A DNA stretch of 64,000 nucleotides from Aureimonas endophytica (GTDB lineage: Bacteria; Pseudomonadota; Alphaproteobacteria; Rhizobiales; Rhizobiaceae). The translations under genes were made by a program, and so were the position numbers. A model generated the notes under the pieces. That model made no database searches, had not been told where the DNA came from, and saw only the letters and a program-made list of their open reading frames with translations. Location of the stretch: positions 186,001 through 250,000 of the forward strand of contig NZ_BMIQ01000006.1 in NCBI RefSeq assembly GCF_014642635.1. The letters are read 5' to 3'. Positions 55,125 to 64,000 of this stretch are shown piece after piece. Position 1 is the first letter of the stretch. The number at the start of each line of letters is the position of its first letter.

Positions 55125-56513
55125 TTGAAACGCATCGTTCCGATCGTGCTCGCTGTCGCCCTGTTCATGGAGAACATGGATTCCACGGTGATCGCGACCT
55201 CGCTTGCCACCATCGCCCGCGACATCGGCACCAGCCCGATCGCGCTGAAACTGGCGCTGACGAGCTATTTCGTGGCGCTCGCCATCTTCATCCCGATCTC
55301 GGGCCGCATGGCCGACCGCTTCGGCGCCAAGGAGGTGTTCCGCCTCGCCATCGCCGTGTTCATGGTCGGCTCGCTCGCCTGCGCCTTCGCCGATTCGCTG
55401 GAAGGCTTCGTCTTCGCGCGCTTCCTGCAAGGCATGGGCGGGGCGATGATGACGCCGGTCGGGCGCCTGCTCCTGGTGCGCGCCGTGCCGAAGGGCGATC
55501 TCGTCTCGGCCATGGCCTGGTTCACCATTCCCGCGCTGATCGGGCCGCTCGTCGGGCCGCCGATCGGCGGAGCCATCGCCACCTATGCCGACTGGCGCTG
55601 GATCTTCCTAATCAACCTGCCGATCGGGGTCGCCGGCATCCTGCTCGCCACGCGCTTCCTGCCGAAGGTCGAGAAGGTGCCGGCCATCACCTTCGACTGG
55701 CCGGGCTTCGTCCTGTCGGGCCTCGCCTGCGCCGGCATGGTCTTCGGCTTCTCCGTCGTCTCGCTGCCGGCGCTGCCGCCGGTCTTCGGCCTCGCCATGG
55801 TGCTGACCGGCGCCGGCTTCGCCCTCCTCTACATCCGCCATGCTCGGCGCGCCGAGCGCCCGGTGCTGGAGCTGCGCCTGTTCGAGATCGCGACCCTGCG
55901 GGCGGCGGTGATCGGCGGCGCCATCTTCCGCATCGGCGCGGGCGCCGTGCCCTTCCTGTTTCCGCTGATGCTGCAGCTCGGCTACCATTTCTCGCCGCTG
56001 CAATCGGGCCTCGTCAGCGCCGCCTCGATCGGCGGCGCGATGATGATGAAGTTCCTGGCCCGGCCGATCCTGAAGGCCTTCGGCTTCCGCACGACGCTGC
56101 TCGGCACCGGCGTGATCGGCGGCGTCTTCGTCGCGATGATCGGCTTCTACAGCGACGCCGTGCCGCTGCCGCTCCTCGTCGCGCTGCTGCTCGTCGGCGG
56201 CTTCTTCCGCTCGCTCTTCTTCACCTCGATCAACACCCTGGCCTTCGCCGACGTGCCGAAGCGGGACGCCGGCGACGCCACCGCCATGCTCGCCGCCTTC
56301 CAGCAGGTGGCGATCGCGACGGGCGTCGCGACGGCCGGCGGCATTCTGGAAGCCGGCGTGGTGCTGCAAGGCGTGGCGCTGCCGACGATCGAGATCTTCT
56401 CCGTCGCCTTCTTCATCGTCGGGGCGATCTCCGCCCTCGCCTCGCTGCCCTTCCTCGCGCTGTCGCAGGAGGCGGGAGCCGAGGTCGCCGGCCGCCGCGT
56501 CCCGGCAGAGTGA
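55125..56513 (+). CDS. MFS drug/solute exporter, EmrB/QacA (DHA2) type
   Basis: A 462-residue multi-helix transporter from a TTG start at 55125 with GAGGA upstream. The signature of drug-proton antiporters is seen in [14 protein letters not shown] (motif A), [16 protein letters not shown] (motif B region) and [25 protein letters not shown] (motif C). Substrate unknown. Diverges from the MBL gene and converges with rlmE (gap four bases). Confidence 0.92.
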   Translation: MKRIVPIVLAVALFMENMDSTVIATSLATIARDIGTSPIALKLALTSYFVALAIFIPISGRMADRFGAKEVFRLAIAVFMVGSLACAFADSLEGFVFARFLQGMGGAMMTPVGRLLLVRAVPKGDLVSAMAWFTIPALIGPLVGPPIGGAIATYADWRWIFLINLPIGVAGILLATRFLPKVEKVPAITFDWPGFVLSGLACAGMVFGFSVVSLPALPPVFGLAMVLTGAGFALLYIRHARRAERPVLELRLFEIATLRAAVIGGAIFRIGAGAVPFLFPLMLQLGYHFSPLQSGLVSAASIGGAMMMKFLARPILKAFGFRTTLLGTGVIGGVFVAMIGFYSDAVPLPLLVALLLVGGFFRSLFFTSINTLAFADVPKRDAGDATAMLAAFQQVAIATGVATAGGILEAGVVLQGVALPTIEIFSVAFFIVGAISALASLPFLALSQEAGAEVAGRRVPAE

Positions 56514-56517
56514 GACC

Positions 56518-57267
56518 TCAGCCCTCGTCCGCCTCGCCGTCCTCCGGCGCGCCCTCCGCCGGTCCTTCGGGCCGGGCGCGCCGGCCCTTGAAGTTCTTGG
56601 CGAGGAGATAGAGCTCGACCGAATCCTCGCGGCTCGCCGGCGGCTTCACATGGTGGACGGTCGCGAAATGCCGCTTCAGATGGGCGAGAAGCTCGTTCTC
56701 CGTGCCGCCCTGGAAGGTCTTCGCCAGGAAATGGCCGCCGGGCCGGAGGACGTTCACGGCGAAATCGGCCGCGACCTCGCAGAGATGCATGGTGCGCAGG
56801 TGATCGGTGCGGCGGTGGCCGGTGGTGGGCGCGGCCATGTCCGAGAGCACGAGATCGGGATCGGCGCCCAGCGAGGCGATCAGCCGGTCCGGCGCCGATT
56901 CGTCGAGAAAGTCGAGCTGGAGGATCTCGGCACCCGGTATCGGGTCCATCTCCAGATAGTCGATGCCGACCACATGGACGCCGCCCTCCGGCAGCGCGCC
57001 GCCGCAGCGCTCCACCGCGACCTGCGTCCAGCCGCCCGGCGCCGCGCCGAGATCGACGACGCGCAGGCCGCGCTTCAGGAGCTTGTAGCGCTCGTCGATC
57101 TCCAGGAGCTTGTAGGCCGCGCGCGAACGATAGCCGTCGGCCTTCGACCGGCGCACGTAGGGATCGTTGAGCTGGCGTTCGAGCCAGGCCCGCGACGAGG
57201 CCTTGAGCTTGCCCTTCTTCTTGACGCGGACGGTGAGCCCGCGATCGTCGCCCCGGCCGCCGCTCAT
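56518..57267 (-). CDS. rlmE: 23S rRNA U2552 2'-O-methyltransferase
   Basis: 249 residues. The FtsJ/RrmJ methyltransferase domain has the catalytic tetrad: Lys in [13 protein letters not shown], Asp in [12 protein letters not shown], Lys in LAKTFQGG and Glu in [16 protein letters not shown] motif [14 protein letters not shown]. An acidic C-terminal extension ([16 protein letters not shown]) follows the core. Overlaps the ppx stop as ATGA, a common alphaproteobacterial pairing. Confidence 0.96.
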   Translation of the reverse strand: MSGGRGDDRGLTVRVKKKGKLKASSRAWLERQLNDPYVRRSKADGYRSRAAYKLLEIDERYKLLKRGLRVVDLGAAPGGWTQVAVERCGGALPEGGVHVVGIDYLEMDPIPGAEILQLDFLDESAPDRLIASLGADPDLVLSDMAAPTTGHRRTDHLRTMHLCEVAADFAVNVLRPGGHFLAKTFQGGTENELLAHLKRHFATVHHVKPPASREDSVELYLLAKNFKGRRARPEGPAEGAPEDGEADEG

Positions 57268-58724
57268 GCGTAGACCGCCTGGGCCGGCCGGGCGGGCCCG
57301 CGCCGCCAGACGCCGTCCGCCGCCATCATTTCCGTCAACAGTCCCTCGCGCAATCCGCGATCGGCGACGCGCAGGGCCGAGGCCGGCCAGACGCGGCGGA
57401 TCGCTTCCAGAATGGCGCAGCCGGCGATCACCAGATCGGCGCGGTCGCTGCCGATGCAGGGATTGGCCACCCGCTCCTCGAAGCTCCAGCCGGCGATGCG
57501 CCCGATCAGTTGCTCCACATCCGCATCCTTCAGCCACAATCCGTCGACCTGCCGGCGGTCGTAGCGCTGCAGGTCGAGATGGACGCCGGCCAGCGTCGTC
57601 ACCGTGCCGGAGGTGCCGAGGAGATGGAAGGCCGGCGTGCCGGTGAGCCGGTCCAGCCGGTCGCGCCCGCCGAAGGTGCCGATCCGGTAGAGCACGTCCT
57701 CCACCATCGCCTCGAACTGCTCCGGCGGCACGTTGCGCCCGCCATAGCGCTCCGCGAGCGACACGACGCCGACCGGCAGCGAGGTCCAGGCGACGATGGC
57801 GTTCGACAGGCGGCGCGGGTTGGTGTGCCGGAGATCGAGCAGCGCGATCTCGGTCGAGCCGCCGCCGATATCGAAGAGGACGACGCCCTTCGCGCCGCGA
57901 TCGACCAGCGAGCCGCAGCCCGACACCGCGAGCCGCGCTTCCGTCTCGCGGCTGACGATCTCCAGGCGCAGGCCCGTTTCCCGCTCGACGCGCTCGATGA
58001 ACTCCTCGCCATTGGCCGCCGCGCGGCAGGCCTCCGTCGCGATGAGGCGCGCCCCGACGACCTCGCGGGCGGCGAGCTTCTGGGCGCAGATGGCGAGCGC
58101 CGCGACGGCGCGGTCCATCGCGCCGGTGGCGAGCCGGCCGGTGCGGCCGAGCCCCTCGCCGAGCCGCACGATGCGCGAGAAGGCGTCGACCACCCGGAAC
58201 TGGCCGGGCCGCGTCGGCGTCGCGACGAGGAGGCGGCAATTGTTGGTGCCTAGATCGAGCGCCGCATAGACGGGCGGCGCGCGCGGCCGCTCGTCCTCGC
58301 GGACGAGGCGCGCCTCGCCGGCATGGGCGGGGCGCGCCGCCGCGGCCCCGCGCGCGTTCGCCGCCGGGCCATGCGATGCCGGCCCGCCCGCGCCCTTCGA
58401 CGCGGCGGCATATTTCGGCGCATGGCGCTTGCGATGCCCGTGCTTGCGCCGTCCGGCCTCGCCCGTCCGCCCGGCCGGAGCGGGCGCGGGCGCCGGCGGG
58501 ATCGCGGGAGCGGAGGCGGCACCGGACGAGCGGCGACGCCGCCGCTGACGCTTCGTCATCGCCGTCCCGGCCTCGGGCGCGGGAGCGGCGGACCTGGCGT
58601 TCGGACGTGTCTCGCCGGGCGCCGGGCGCCCGGCCTCGTCCATCCGATTCTCGGCGGGGCCTTGCCTTTCGCGGGTTACGTCCGGAGCGGAGCGGCGTCT
58701 CGGATCTTCGTCATCGATGCTCAA
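57264..58724 (-). CDS. ppx: Ppx/GppA-family phosphatase with long basic N-terminal extension
   Basis: 486 residues from TTG 58724 (AGAGG four bases upstream). Residues 1-150 are arginine/alanine/proline-rich and unstructured; the ASKHA-fold Ppx/GppA domain begins at about 152 ([14 protein letters not shown]) with the phosphate loop and [13 protein letters not shown] (near residue 277). The enzyme hydrolyses polyphosphate or pppGpp. An internal ATG at 58559 (residue 56) is an alternative start that keeps part of the extension. Overlaps rlmE. Confidence 0.9.
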   Translation of the reverse strand: MSIDDEDPRRRSAPDVTRERQGPAENRMDEAGRPAPGETRPNARSAAPAPEAGTAMTKRQRRRRRSSGAASAPAIPPAPAPAPAGRTGEAGRRKHGHRKRHAPKYAAASKGAGGPASHGPAANARGAAAARPAHAGEARLVREDERPRAPPVYAALDLGTNNCRLLVATPTRPGQFRVVDAFSRIVRLGEGLGRTGRLATGAMDRAVAALAICAQKLAAREVVGARLIATEACRAAANGEEFIERVERETGLRLEIVSRETEARLAVSGCGSLVDRGAKGVVLFDIGGGSTEIALLDLRHTNPRRLSNAIVAWTSLPVGVVSLAERYGGRNVPPEQFEAMVEDVLYRIGTFGGRDRLDRLTGTPAFHLLGTSGTVTTLAGVHLDLQRYDRRQVDGLWLKDADVEQLIGRIAGWSFEERVANPCIGSDRADLVIAGCAILEAIRRVWPASALRVADRGLREGLLTEMMAADGVWRRGPARPAQAVYA

Positions 58725-58933
58725 TTGACCTCTTCCGCTGCCGTTCGCGACAAGGCGACGGCGGCGCGTTCACGGATTTTGATTTGCCGCGAGCTTACCA
58801 AGACGCGAGGCGAGCACAAGGGGACGGGCGCCCCGCCCCGCGCCGCGAGGCCGGAGCGAAGCCCTGCGCGGGTGCGCCGACGCCCGTTTCACATTTCGAT
58901 CATGAAGGGGGTTTTCATCCGGAAACAAGGCGG

Positions 58934-58939
58934 CTATAT
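58934..58939 (+). promoter_or_regulatory. Predicted -10 element of the tRNA-Gln gene
   Basis: CTATAT exactly matches the alphaproteobacterial -10 consensus, 38 bases before the mature tRNA 5' end. The -35 at 17-base spacing (GTTTTC, 58911-58916) is weak. Confidence 0.45.
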
Positions 58940-58977
58940 GAGCCCGCACCGGACGGCTCCAGCCGCTCCGCCCCTGC

Positions 58978-59051
58978 TGGGGGATAGTTTAAGGGTAGAA
59001 CAGCGGACTCTGACTCCGTTAGTCTTGGTTCGAATCCAGGTCCCCCAGCCA
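58978..59051 (+). tRNA. tRNA-Gln (anticodon CTG)
   Basis: Cloverleaf read by eye: 7-bp acceptor (58978-58984 pairing with 59041-59047), discriminator G at 59048, encoded CCA at 59049-59051; anticodon arm GCGGA/TCCGT with loop CTCTGAC, giving anticodon CTG; T-arm GGTTCGAATCC. It reads CAG codons. A -10 element is present upstream. No integrase or att repeat is seen beside it. Confidence 0.95.
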
Positions 59052-59539
59052 TCTGATTTCTCGAAACACCCTCCGCTGTACCTCCGCTTCGATTCGTTCG
59101 ACTGGAGGCAGGGCTGCTTCTTACCGTTTCGGTTTCGGGTCTTGCGTCGGCCGCGCCGGTGTCGGTCCGCTTCGGCAGGCTTCGCAAGCCGGTGGCGGGC
59201 GCCCTCCTCTTCGATGCGGGGATGGTGGAACGGCCCGATCGGCTCGCCGCTCGATCTGCGGCGGCTTCAGATCGCCATCGGCGCTTGGCGCGAGAATCGG
59301 ATCGGATCGGATCAGATCGGAATGCACGCTCGCGTCTCCTGCCGATCATGCGCCCCGGGCCCGTTCATCCATGCGAAGCCGCGAATTCTCGATCGTTTGT
59401 TCAGCGGGCGTCAAGCATGTCGAAGGGCGTCGTATGGGATTCGGGCGCGCTCTACCTTAGGATGCTTTCTGGCTAACATTTTCATGGGATCGGCACGACC
59501 CCTGAAGCGGCGGGGACGGCGCCGTGGGAGAAATGGGCT
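59052..59539. other. 488-base region after tRNA-Gln
   Basis: No supported gene on either strand. A tandem ATCGG repeat (five units, 59296-59320, one of them ATCAG) lies in the middle. I see no att-like duplication of the tRNA 3' end here. Confidence 0.5.
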
Positions 59540-60362
59540 ATGGGAACGAATGCCGGACGCGAAATCCTCGCCTTGAAACTTTGCCACGCGGTTCAGGCCG
59601 ATGATTTCAGCCTGAGCTATCAACCGGTGATCGATGCGCGCGATCATAATCTCGTCGGTTTCGAGGCGCTGGCGCGATCAAACCGGAAGATCGGTTTCGC
59701 CGGAGATCTTCATTCCGATCGCCGAGCGGACGGGGCTCATGGCGGAACTCGGGCGCCGCATCCTGTTTCGCGCCTGTCTGGAGATGGCACGCTGGCCGGG
59801 CGATCCGATCGTCGCCGTCAATGTCTCGGCGGTCCAGCTGCGAAATGCGCGGCTCGTCGAGGAGGTGAAGGACGCCCTCCGCATCTCAGGCCTCACGGCC
59901 ACGCGCCTGGAGATCGAGCTGACCGAAACTGCGGACCTCGCCAGCGAGGATCATGCGCCGGCGATCGTCGAGGCGATCCGGGCCCTCGGCGTCGGCGTCG
60001 CGCTGGACGATTTCGGCACGCGCTACTCTTCGCTGTCGCTGGTCCAGCGGCTGGCCTTGACGCGGCTCAAGATCGACAAGAGCTTCGTCCGCACCATCAA
60101 CAGCACGCGGCGCTCGCTGGGAATCGCGCAGGCCGTAATGAATCTGGCTTCGACCTACGACCTCGCCGTCACCGCGGAGGGCGTCGAGACGCGGGAGCAG
60201 ATGCGGGCCCTTGCCGGGATCGGCTGCCGGCACATGCAAGGCTATCTCTTCGGCCGGCCCTATCCCATCGAGGTCTGGTGGGAGAAGATGGCGCGGACGC
60301 AGCTGCCGCGAGGCCGGAATCTGGCATCGGGCGCGGTCACGCCGCTCATCCACGTCTCCTGA
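59540..60362 (+). pseudogene. EAL-domain c-di-GMP phosphodiesterase gene with a frameshift
   Basis: The N-terminal ~46 codons (59540-59677, including the FEALAR motif) are in one frame; from about 59678 the homology continues in the frame one base later, to 60362. That second frame holds all other EAL residues: NVSAVQL, ELTET, LDDFGTRYSSLSLVQRL, LKIDKSFV, TAEGVET and QGYLFGRP. The join can be explained by loss of one copy of an 8-bp repeat (CTGGCGCG, one copy left at 59669-59676). Product otherwise would be ~275 residues, EAL only, with no sensor domain. GGGAGAA precedes the ATG. Confidence 0.85.
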
Positions 60363-60430
60363 CGGGGCGGCTCGAATGCGTGCCCCGACGGCCCTGCGGC
60401 GGCGCTCCGCCGGCAGCCTGCCGGGCGCCC

Positions 60431-60931
60431 TCAGCCGTCCCGCGATGTGACGTAGGGCAGGAAGCCGACGAAGCCGGTGATCTTCCAGCCCTCCATGCCC
60501 TTCTCGCAGAAGAAGACGGACTGCCAGTTGAGGACCTGCCGCCCGCCATCGGCAAGCGCGATCGTGTCGTCGAAGGTCTTGCGGGCGGTCGCGGCCGCGC
60601 CGGCGAGGCGGATGTCCCGCATGTTGGTCGCGCGGAAGAGCGCCTCGCGCAAGGGCTCGGCATAGCGCGTCGCGGCGGCGCGCCCGGCATCCGCCAGCCA
60701 GGCGTCGCGATAGGCCGCGACCGTCGGAAAGCGCGGCGTCCAGTCCTGCGGATCGAGCGAGCCGGCGGCGTCGAGGCCGAGAAAGCCGTCGGCGCGGAAG
60801 CAGCTGGCGAAGATCGACCAGTCGCGCGCGACGAAGCCGTCGATATCCTGGCGGACCAGCATCTCCCAGATCGCGTGCCGGTCGGCATCCTCGAGGGGAA
60901 AGGGATTGGCGTCGAAGGGCATGGCGGACAT
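60431..60931 (-). CDS. NTF2/SnoaL-like domain protein
   Basis: A 166-residue cytoplasmic protein of the NTF2-like (SnoaL) fold: IWEMLVRQDIDGFVARDWSIFASCF, then the conserved NWQSVFFCEKGMEGWKITGF strand region. Function unknown. It begins about 20 bases after the ABC ATPase stop and is probably the last gene of that operon, suggesting a role in handling the imported compound. ATG 60931 or 60922; no strong ribosome site. Confidence 0.75.
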   Translation of the reverse strand: MSAMPFDANPFPLEDADRHAIWEMLVRQDIDGFVARDWSIFASCFRADGFLGLDAAGSLDPQDWTPRFPTVAAYRDAWLADAGRAAATRYAEPLREALFRATNMRDIRLAGAAATARKTFDDTIALADGGRQVLNWQSVFFCEKGMEGWKITGFVGFLPYVTSRDG

Positions 60932-60951
60932 CCGGAATGGTCGGGCCGGCA

Positions 60952-62118
60952 TCAGTCGCGGATGGCGAGGCCGCTCGCCGGATCGAACCAATGGAGCCTC
61001 GCGAGATCGATGCGCAGCGGCAGGCGTTCGTTCGCGCGCGGTGTCCGGGCCGGCGGAATGCGGGCGACGAGGCGGCTGCGCCCCTTGGCGGTGAGATTCG
61101 CCTCCTCGCCGATATCGGCGATGCCGACCGGCGGGCTGTCGATGTCGAAGAAGACGAAGGTATCGGCGCCGAGCGCCTCGGCGACCGGGATCGGCTCGTG
61201 GAACACCGCCTCTTCCGGCGCCGTCACCTCGAAGGCTTCCGGCCGGATGCCGACGACGACCGCGCGGCCGGCATAGGCGGCGAGCGCCGGTGTGGCGGGA
61301 ACGCGGAAGCGCTGGCCGGTGCCGGCGACCGAGGCTTCCAGCGCCTCGCCGTCGCGCCGGAGCTCGGCGCGCAGGAAGTTCATCGCCGGCGAGCCGATGA
61401 AGCCCGCGACGAACATGGTCGCCGGCCGGTCGTAGAGCACCTGCGGCGTGTCGATCTGCTGGAGATTGCTCTCGCCGGCATGGCCGATCGGCTGGAGCAC
61501 GGCGACGCGGTCGCCCATGGTCATCGCCTCCACCTGGTCATGGGTGACGTAGAGCGTCGTCACGCCGAGCCGCTGGTTGAGGAGCTTCAATTCGCTGCGC
61601 ATCTGGACGCGCAGCTTGGCGTCGAGATTGGACAGGGGCTCGTCCATCAGGAAGCAGGCCGGATGGCGCACGATGGCCCGGCCCATCGCGACGCGCTGGC
61701 GCTGGCCGCCGGACAGGGCGCCGGGCTTGCGGTCGAGATAGCGGGAAAGATCCAGCATCTCGGCCGCCTCGCGCACCAGGCGGTCGATCTCGGCCTTCGG
61801 CATCTTCCGCTGGCGCAGGCCGAAGGCCATGTTCTCGTAGACGCTCATATGCGGATAGAGCGCGTAGTTCTGGAACACCATGGCGATGTCCCGGTCCTCC
61901 GGACCGCGCGCCGTGACATCCGCCTCGTCCATCAGGAGGCGGCCGCCGCTCAGTTCCTCCAGCCCCGCCGCGATGCGCAGCAGCGTGGACTTGCCGCAGC
62001 CCGACGGGCCGACGAGCACGACGAACTCGCCGTCATCGATCTTGAAGCTGACATTGGCGATGGCGACGACGTTCTCGCCAAAGGTCTTGCCGACGCCGTC
62101 GAAGGTCAGGGATGCCAT
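60952..62118 (-). CDS. Sugar ABC transporter ATP-binding protein (UgpC/MsmK type)
   Basis: 388 residues. Walker [11 protein letters not shown]-loop [14 protein letters not shown], signature [10 protein letters not shown], Walker [15 protein letters not shown] and a C-terminal regulatory OB-like domain. The CUT1-type layout fits import of carbohydrates or related polyols. Its partner permease is at the window edge. Follows the Gfo/Idh gene (gap 59 bases). Confidence 0.93.
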   Translation of the reverse strand: MASLTFDGVGKTFGENVVAIANVSFKIDDGEFVVLVGPSGCGKSTLLRIAAGLEELSGGRLLMDEADVTARGPEDRDIAMVFQNYALYPHMSVYENMAFGLRQRKMPKAEIDRLVREAAEMLDLSRYLDRKPGALSGGQRQRVAMGRAIVRHPACFLMDEPLSNLDAKLRVQMRSELKLLNQRLGVTTLYVTHDQVEAMTMGDRVAVLQPIGHAGESNLQQIDTPQVLYDRPATMFVAGFIGSPAMNFLRAELRRDGEALEASVAGTGQRFRVPATPALAAYAGRAVVVGIRPEAFEVTAPEEAVFHEPIPVAEALGADTFVFFDIDSPPVGIADIGEEANLTAKGRSRLVARIPPARTPRANERLPLRIDLARLHWFDPASGLAIRD

Positions 62119-62177
62119 GGAAGGGTCTCGATCCGAAAAAGGCGGGCCGCCGCCGGGCCGCGGCCCGCTGCGAAGGG

Positions 62178-63203
62178 TCAGGAAAGATCGACGGCGCGAC
62201 CGGAGGCGGCCGAGGTCTCGATCGCGGCGAGGATGCGGGTGTTCGCCAGCCCGTCCTCGGCATCGGCGAGCAGCGGATCGCCGCGCACCACCGAATCGAC
62301 GAAGCGCGCGATGGATTCGAAGACGAAGCCGCCGATGCGCGTCGAGCCGGTCGGCACCACGCCGATATAGTCGGCATAGCGCAGCCCCCCCTCCCCGACG
62401 CGGCGCAGGCCGCCATTGTGGGTCGGGTCGGCCTGGACCTGGCCCTTGTCGCCGACGAGCTCCAGCTTGAAGTCGACCAGCGAGGGATTGTCGCGCGAGA
62501 GGATCCAGGAATTCTCCATGGTGACGATCGTGCCCTTGGAGAATTCGAGGATCGACTGATGGACGTCGGCGGTGTCGACGCCGCCGGCGGCGAGCAGCCC
62601 CTTTCGCGTCACGGCATAGACGCGCACCACCTCGTCGGCGAGGACGAAGCGCAGGATGTCCACGAGATGGCTGCCGAGGAACCAGAGGGCGGAGGATTTC
62701 GCCGCCCAGCTCAGCATGTCGAAGGGCACGAACTGCGTGTTGGACAGGCGCGCCATGCCGTGGCGCGGCAGGCCGATCTGGCCCTCCTCGACCATGGCCT
62801 TCAGGCCGGCCATCACCGGGTTCACGCGGTTGTGGAAGTCGACCATCAGCTTGCCCTTGGAGGCGCGGGCGGCGGCGGCGATCTCCTCGGCCTCGGCCAC
62901 CGTCGTGGCGAGCGGCTTCTCGCTGAGGACGTGCTTGTCCGCCTTCAGCGCCGCCAGGATGATCGGCGAATGGGTGAAGTCGGGCGTCGCGACGGAGATC
63001 GCGTCGATGTCGTCGCGAGCGATCAGCGCCCGGTAATCCGTCAGCGCCACGGCGGCGCCGGTCGCCTCGCGCATCTTCGCGGCGCGGGTCTCGTCGACGT
63101 CGCAGACGGCGACGAGCTCGGTCTCGGGCAGCGTGTTGAACGCATGGGCGTGATTGGCGCCCCACAGGCCGGCGCCGACGACGCCCATCCTCAGCTTGCT
63201 CAT
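62178..63203 (-). CDS. Gfo/Idh/MocA-family oxidoreductase
   Basis: 341 residues. N-terminal Rossmann domain ([14 protein letters not shown]), the EKPLA motif, and a C-terminal dehydrogenase domain. Oxidises a sugar, inositol or related ring compound with NAD(P). In an operon with the ABC transporter, so it probably acts on the imported solute. ATG 63203 is preferred to 63215. Confidence 0.92.
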   Translation of the reverse strand: MSKLRMGVVGAGLWGANHAHAFNTLPETELVAVCDVDETRAAKMREATGAAVALTDYRALIARDDIDAISVATPDFTHSPIILAALKADKHVLSEKPLATTVAEAEEIAAAARASKGKLMVDFHNRVNPVMAGLKAMVEEGQIGLPRHGMARLSNTQFVPFDMLSWAAKSSALWFLGSHLVDILRFVLADEVVRVYAVTRKGLLAAGGVDTADVHQSILEFSKGTIVTMENSWILSRDNPSLVDFKLELVGDKGQVQADPTHNGGLRRVGEGGLRYADYIGVVPTGSTRIGGFVFESIARFVDSVVRGDPLLADAEDGLANTRILAAIETSAASGRAVDLS

Positions 63204-63276
63204 GTCAGGTCTCACTCCAGTCAGAAGTCTTGCGCGGGGCCGGCCGCCGGTCGAAGGGCCGCCCGCCCGCGCGGGA

Positions 63277-64000
63277 TCAGCCCTTCACCGAGCCGAAGGT
63301 CAGGCCGCGCACCACGTAGCGGTCGAAGACGAGGAAGATGATCATCGGCGGGATCATCGCGATCACGGCGGCGGCCGCGATATAGTTCCAGGTGACGCCG
63401 CTCGTCGCGAAATAGCCGAGCGTGCCGATCGGCAGCGTCGCGGTGGAGCGCGACGAGAGCACCAGCGGAAAGGCGGCGTTGTTCCAGGCGAAGACGAAGG
63501 CGAACATCGAGGTGACGATGAGGCCGGGCCGCACGATCGGCAGGGTGATCTTCCACATCACCGTGTACCAGCGCGCCCCGTCGACGCGGGCCGCCTCCTC
63601 CAGCTCCGCCGGCACCTCGTCGATGAAGCTCTTCATCAGCCAGACCGAGAAGGGAATGGTCAGCGTCTGGAGGACGAGGATCATCGAGAGATAGGAGCCG
63701 GCGAGGCCGATCCGCGTCATCAGGATGAAATAGGGGATGAGGAAGGCGATCGGCGGCGCCATCAGGAGCCCCAGATACCAGAGCATGATGTTCTTCTTGC
63801 CGCGCAGGCGGAAGCGCGACAGCGCATAGGCGGCCGGCACCGAGAAGGGCAGGTTGAGGAGCACCGCGCCGATCGCGACGACGAGGCTGTTGACGAGCTG
63901 CGGCGCGTTGGTGCCCGGATCGACCAGGATGTGCCGGAAGGCGTCGAGCGTCGGCTGGAAGGTGAATTGCGGCGGCACCGCGAAGGCGGTCTCCGGCGGC
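63277..64000 (-). CDS. Carbohydrate ABC transporter permease, MalG-type (partial)
   Basis: The C-terminal part, at least 233 residues, of an inner-membrane permease; the start lies beyond the window. It has the EAA loop EEAARVDGARWYTVMWKITLPIVRPGL that contacts the ATPase, and several membrane helices. It partners the ATPase at 60952-62118; the second permease and binding protein are presumably further upstream. Confidence 0.93.
   Translation of the reverse strand, partial: PPETAFAVPPQFTFQPTLDAFRHILVDPGTNAPQLVNSLVVAIGAVLLNLPFSVPAAYALSRFRLRGKKNIMLWYLGLLMAPPIAFLIPYFILMTRIGLAGSYLSMILVLQTLTIPFSVWLMKSFIDEVPAELEEAARVDGARWYTVMWKITLPIVRPGLIVTSMFAFVFAWNNAAFPLVLSSRSTATLPIGTLGYFATSGVTWNYIAAAAVIAMIPPMIIFLVFDRYVVRGLTFGSVKG

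Noticed and set aside
58978-59539. Integrative element at tRNA-Gln
   Set aside because: No integrase, no duplicated tRNA end, and flanking genes are chromosomal.
1-64000. CRISPR arrays, restriction-modification, toxin-antitoxin or phage-defence systems
   Set aside because: No regularly spaced repeats, no nuclease/methylase pairs or small toxin-like operons recognised; the content is housekeeping.

Overview
The window is a dense, GC-rich (roughly two thirds GC or more by eye) stretch of core chromosome from an alphaproteobacterium, most likely order Hyphomicrobiales (Rhizobiales). The case rests on gene content and order: an atpI-atpB-atpE-atpF'-atpF F0 operon apart from any F1 genes, xseB-dxs followed by a RumA-like methyltransferase, glyQ with an S49 peptidase, a TrmN6-like methylase, a DUF2007 protein and a divergent polyprenyl synthetase, a guaB/RsmB-like/guaA neighbourhood, a DUF6101 protein, and GTTC-N7-GTTC LexA-type sites. 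I cannot name a genus. There are about 57 protein genes or remnants and one tRNA gene (tRNA-Gln, CTG anticodon). I see no rRNA, CRISPR array, insertion sequence, integrase or prophage.

Layout. 0-13 kb: CbpA-like J-protein, fabI, phosphoglycerate-mutase-like phosphatase, aroC, histone-deacetylase-family hydrolase, xseB, dxs, RNA methyltransferase, DedA, FAH-family hydrolase, purD, ubiA. 13-25.8 kb: a long minus-strand run with a FAD-linked oxidase, Sua5-type tRNA modification enzyme, GH25 lysozyme-like protein, glyS, manganese catalase, YpfJ-type metalloprotease, glyQ, a small membrane protein, S49 protease, TrmN6-like methylase and DUF2007 protein. 26-30.5 kb: polyprenyl diphosphate synthase, a TPR lipoprotein-like protein, ispE and moaB, with 4-bp overlaps in the last three. 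30.5-33.3 kb: clpP, an ArsR/SRPBCC pair with a clear operator, and a compositionally distinct DUF2809/DUF817 pair in which DUF817 is cut by an in-frame TAG. 33.5-44 kb: purC, a glycosyltransferase-like gene, a PA0069-type radical SAM gene under apparent LexA control, rnhB, the F0 operon, a SleB-like cell wall hydrolase, der and its YfgM-like TPR partner. 44-59 kb: ybaK, guaA, nucleosidase, tspO, RsmB-like methylase, katA/oxyR divergent pair, guaB, a Tat-exported MBL hydrolase, an MFS exporter, rlmE and ppx, tRNA-Gln. 59.5-64 kb: a frameshifted EAL phosphodiesterase and the end of a carbohydrate ABC-transport operon.

Functional themes: isoprenoid and quinone supply (dxs, ispE, polyprenyl synthase, ubiA), purine synthesis (purD, purC, guaA, guaB), RNA modification (five or more enzymes), oxidative stress (two unrelated catalases, OxyR), and cell-wall remodelling (GH25, SleB).

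I did not find an obvious new multi-gene system. The points most worth a second look are: paired LexA-like boxes in front of the radical SAM gene; two genes (ispE and the nucleosidase) whose only sensible start is CTG inside a CTGA stop/start overlap; the EAL gene broken by apparent loss of one copy of an 8-bp tandem repeat; and the amber-interrupted DUF817 gene in a low-GC pocket.
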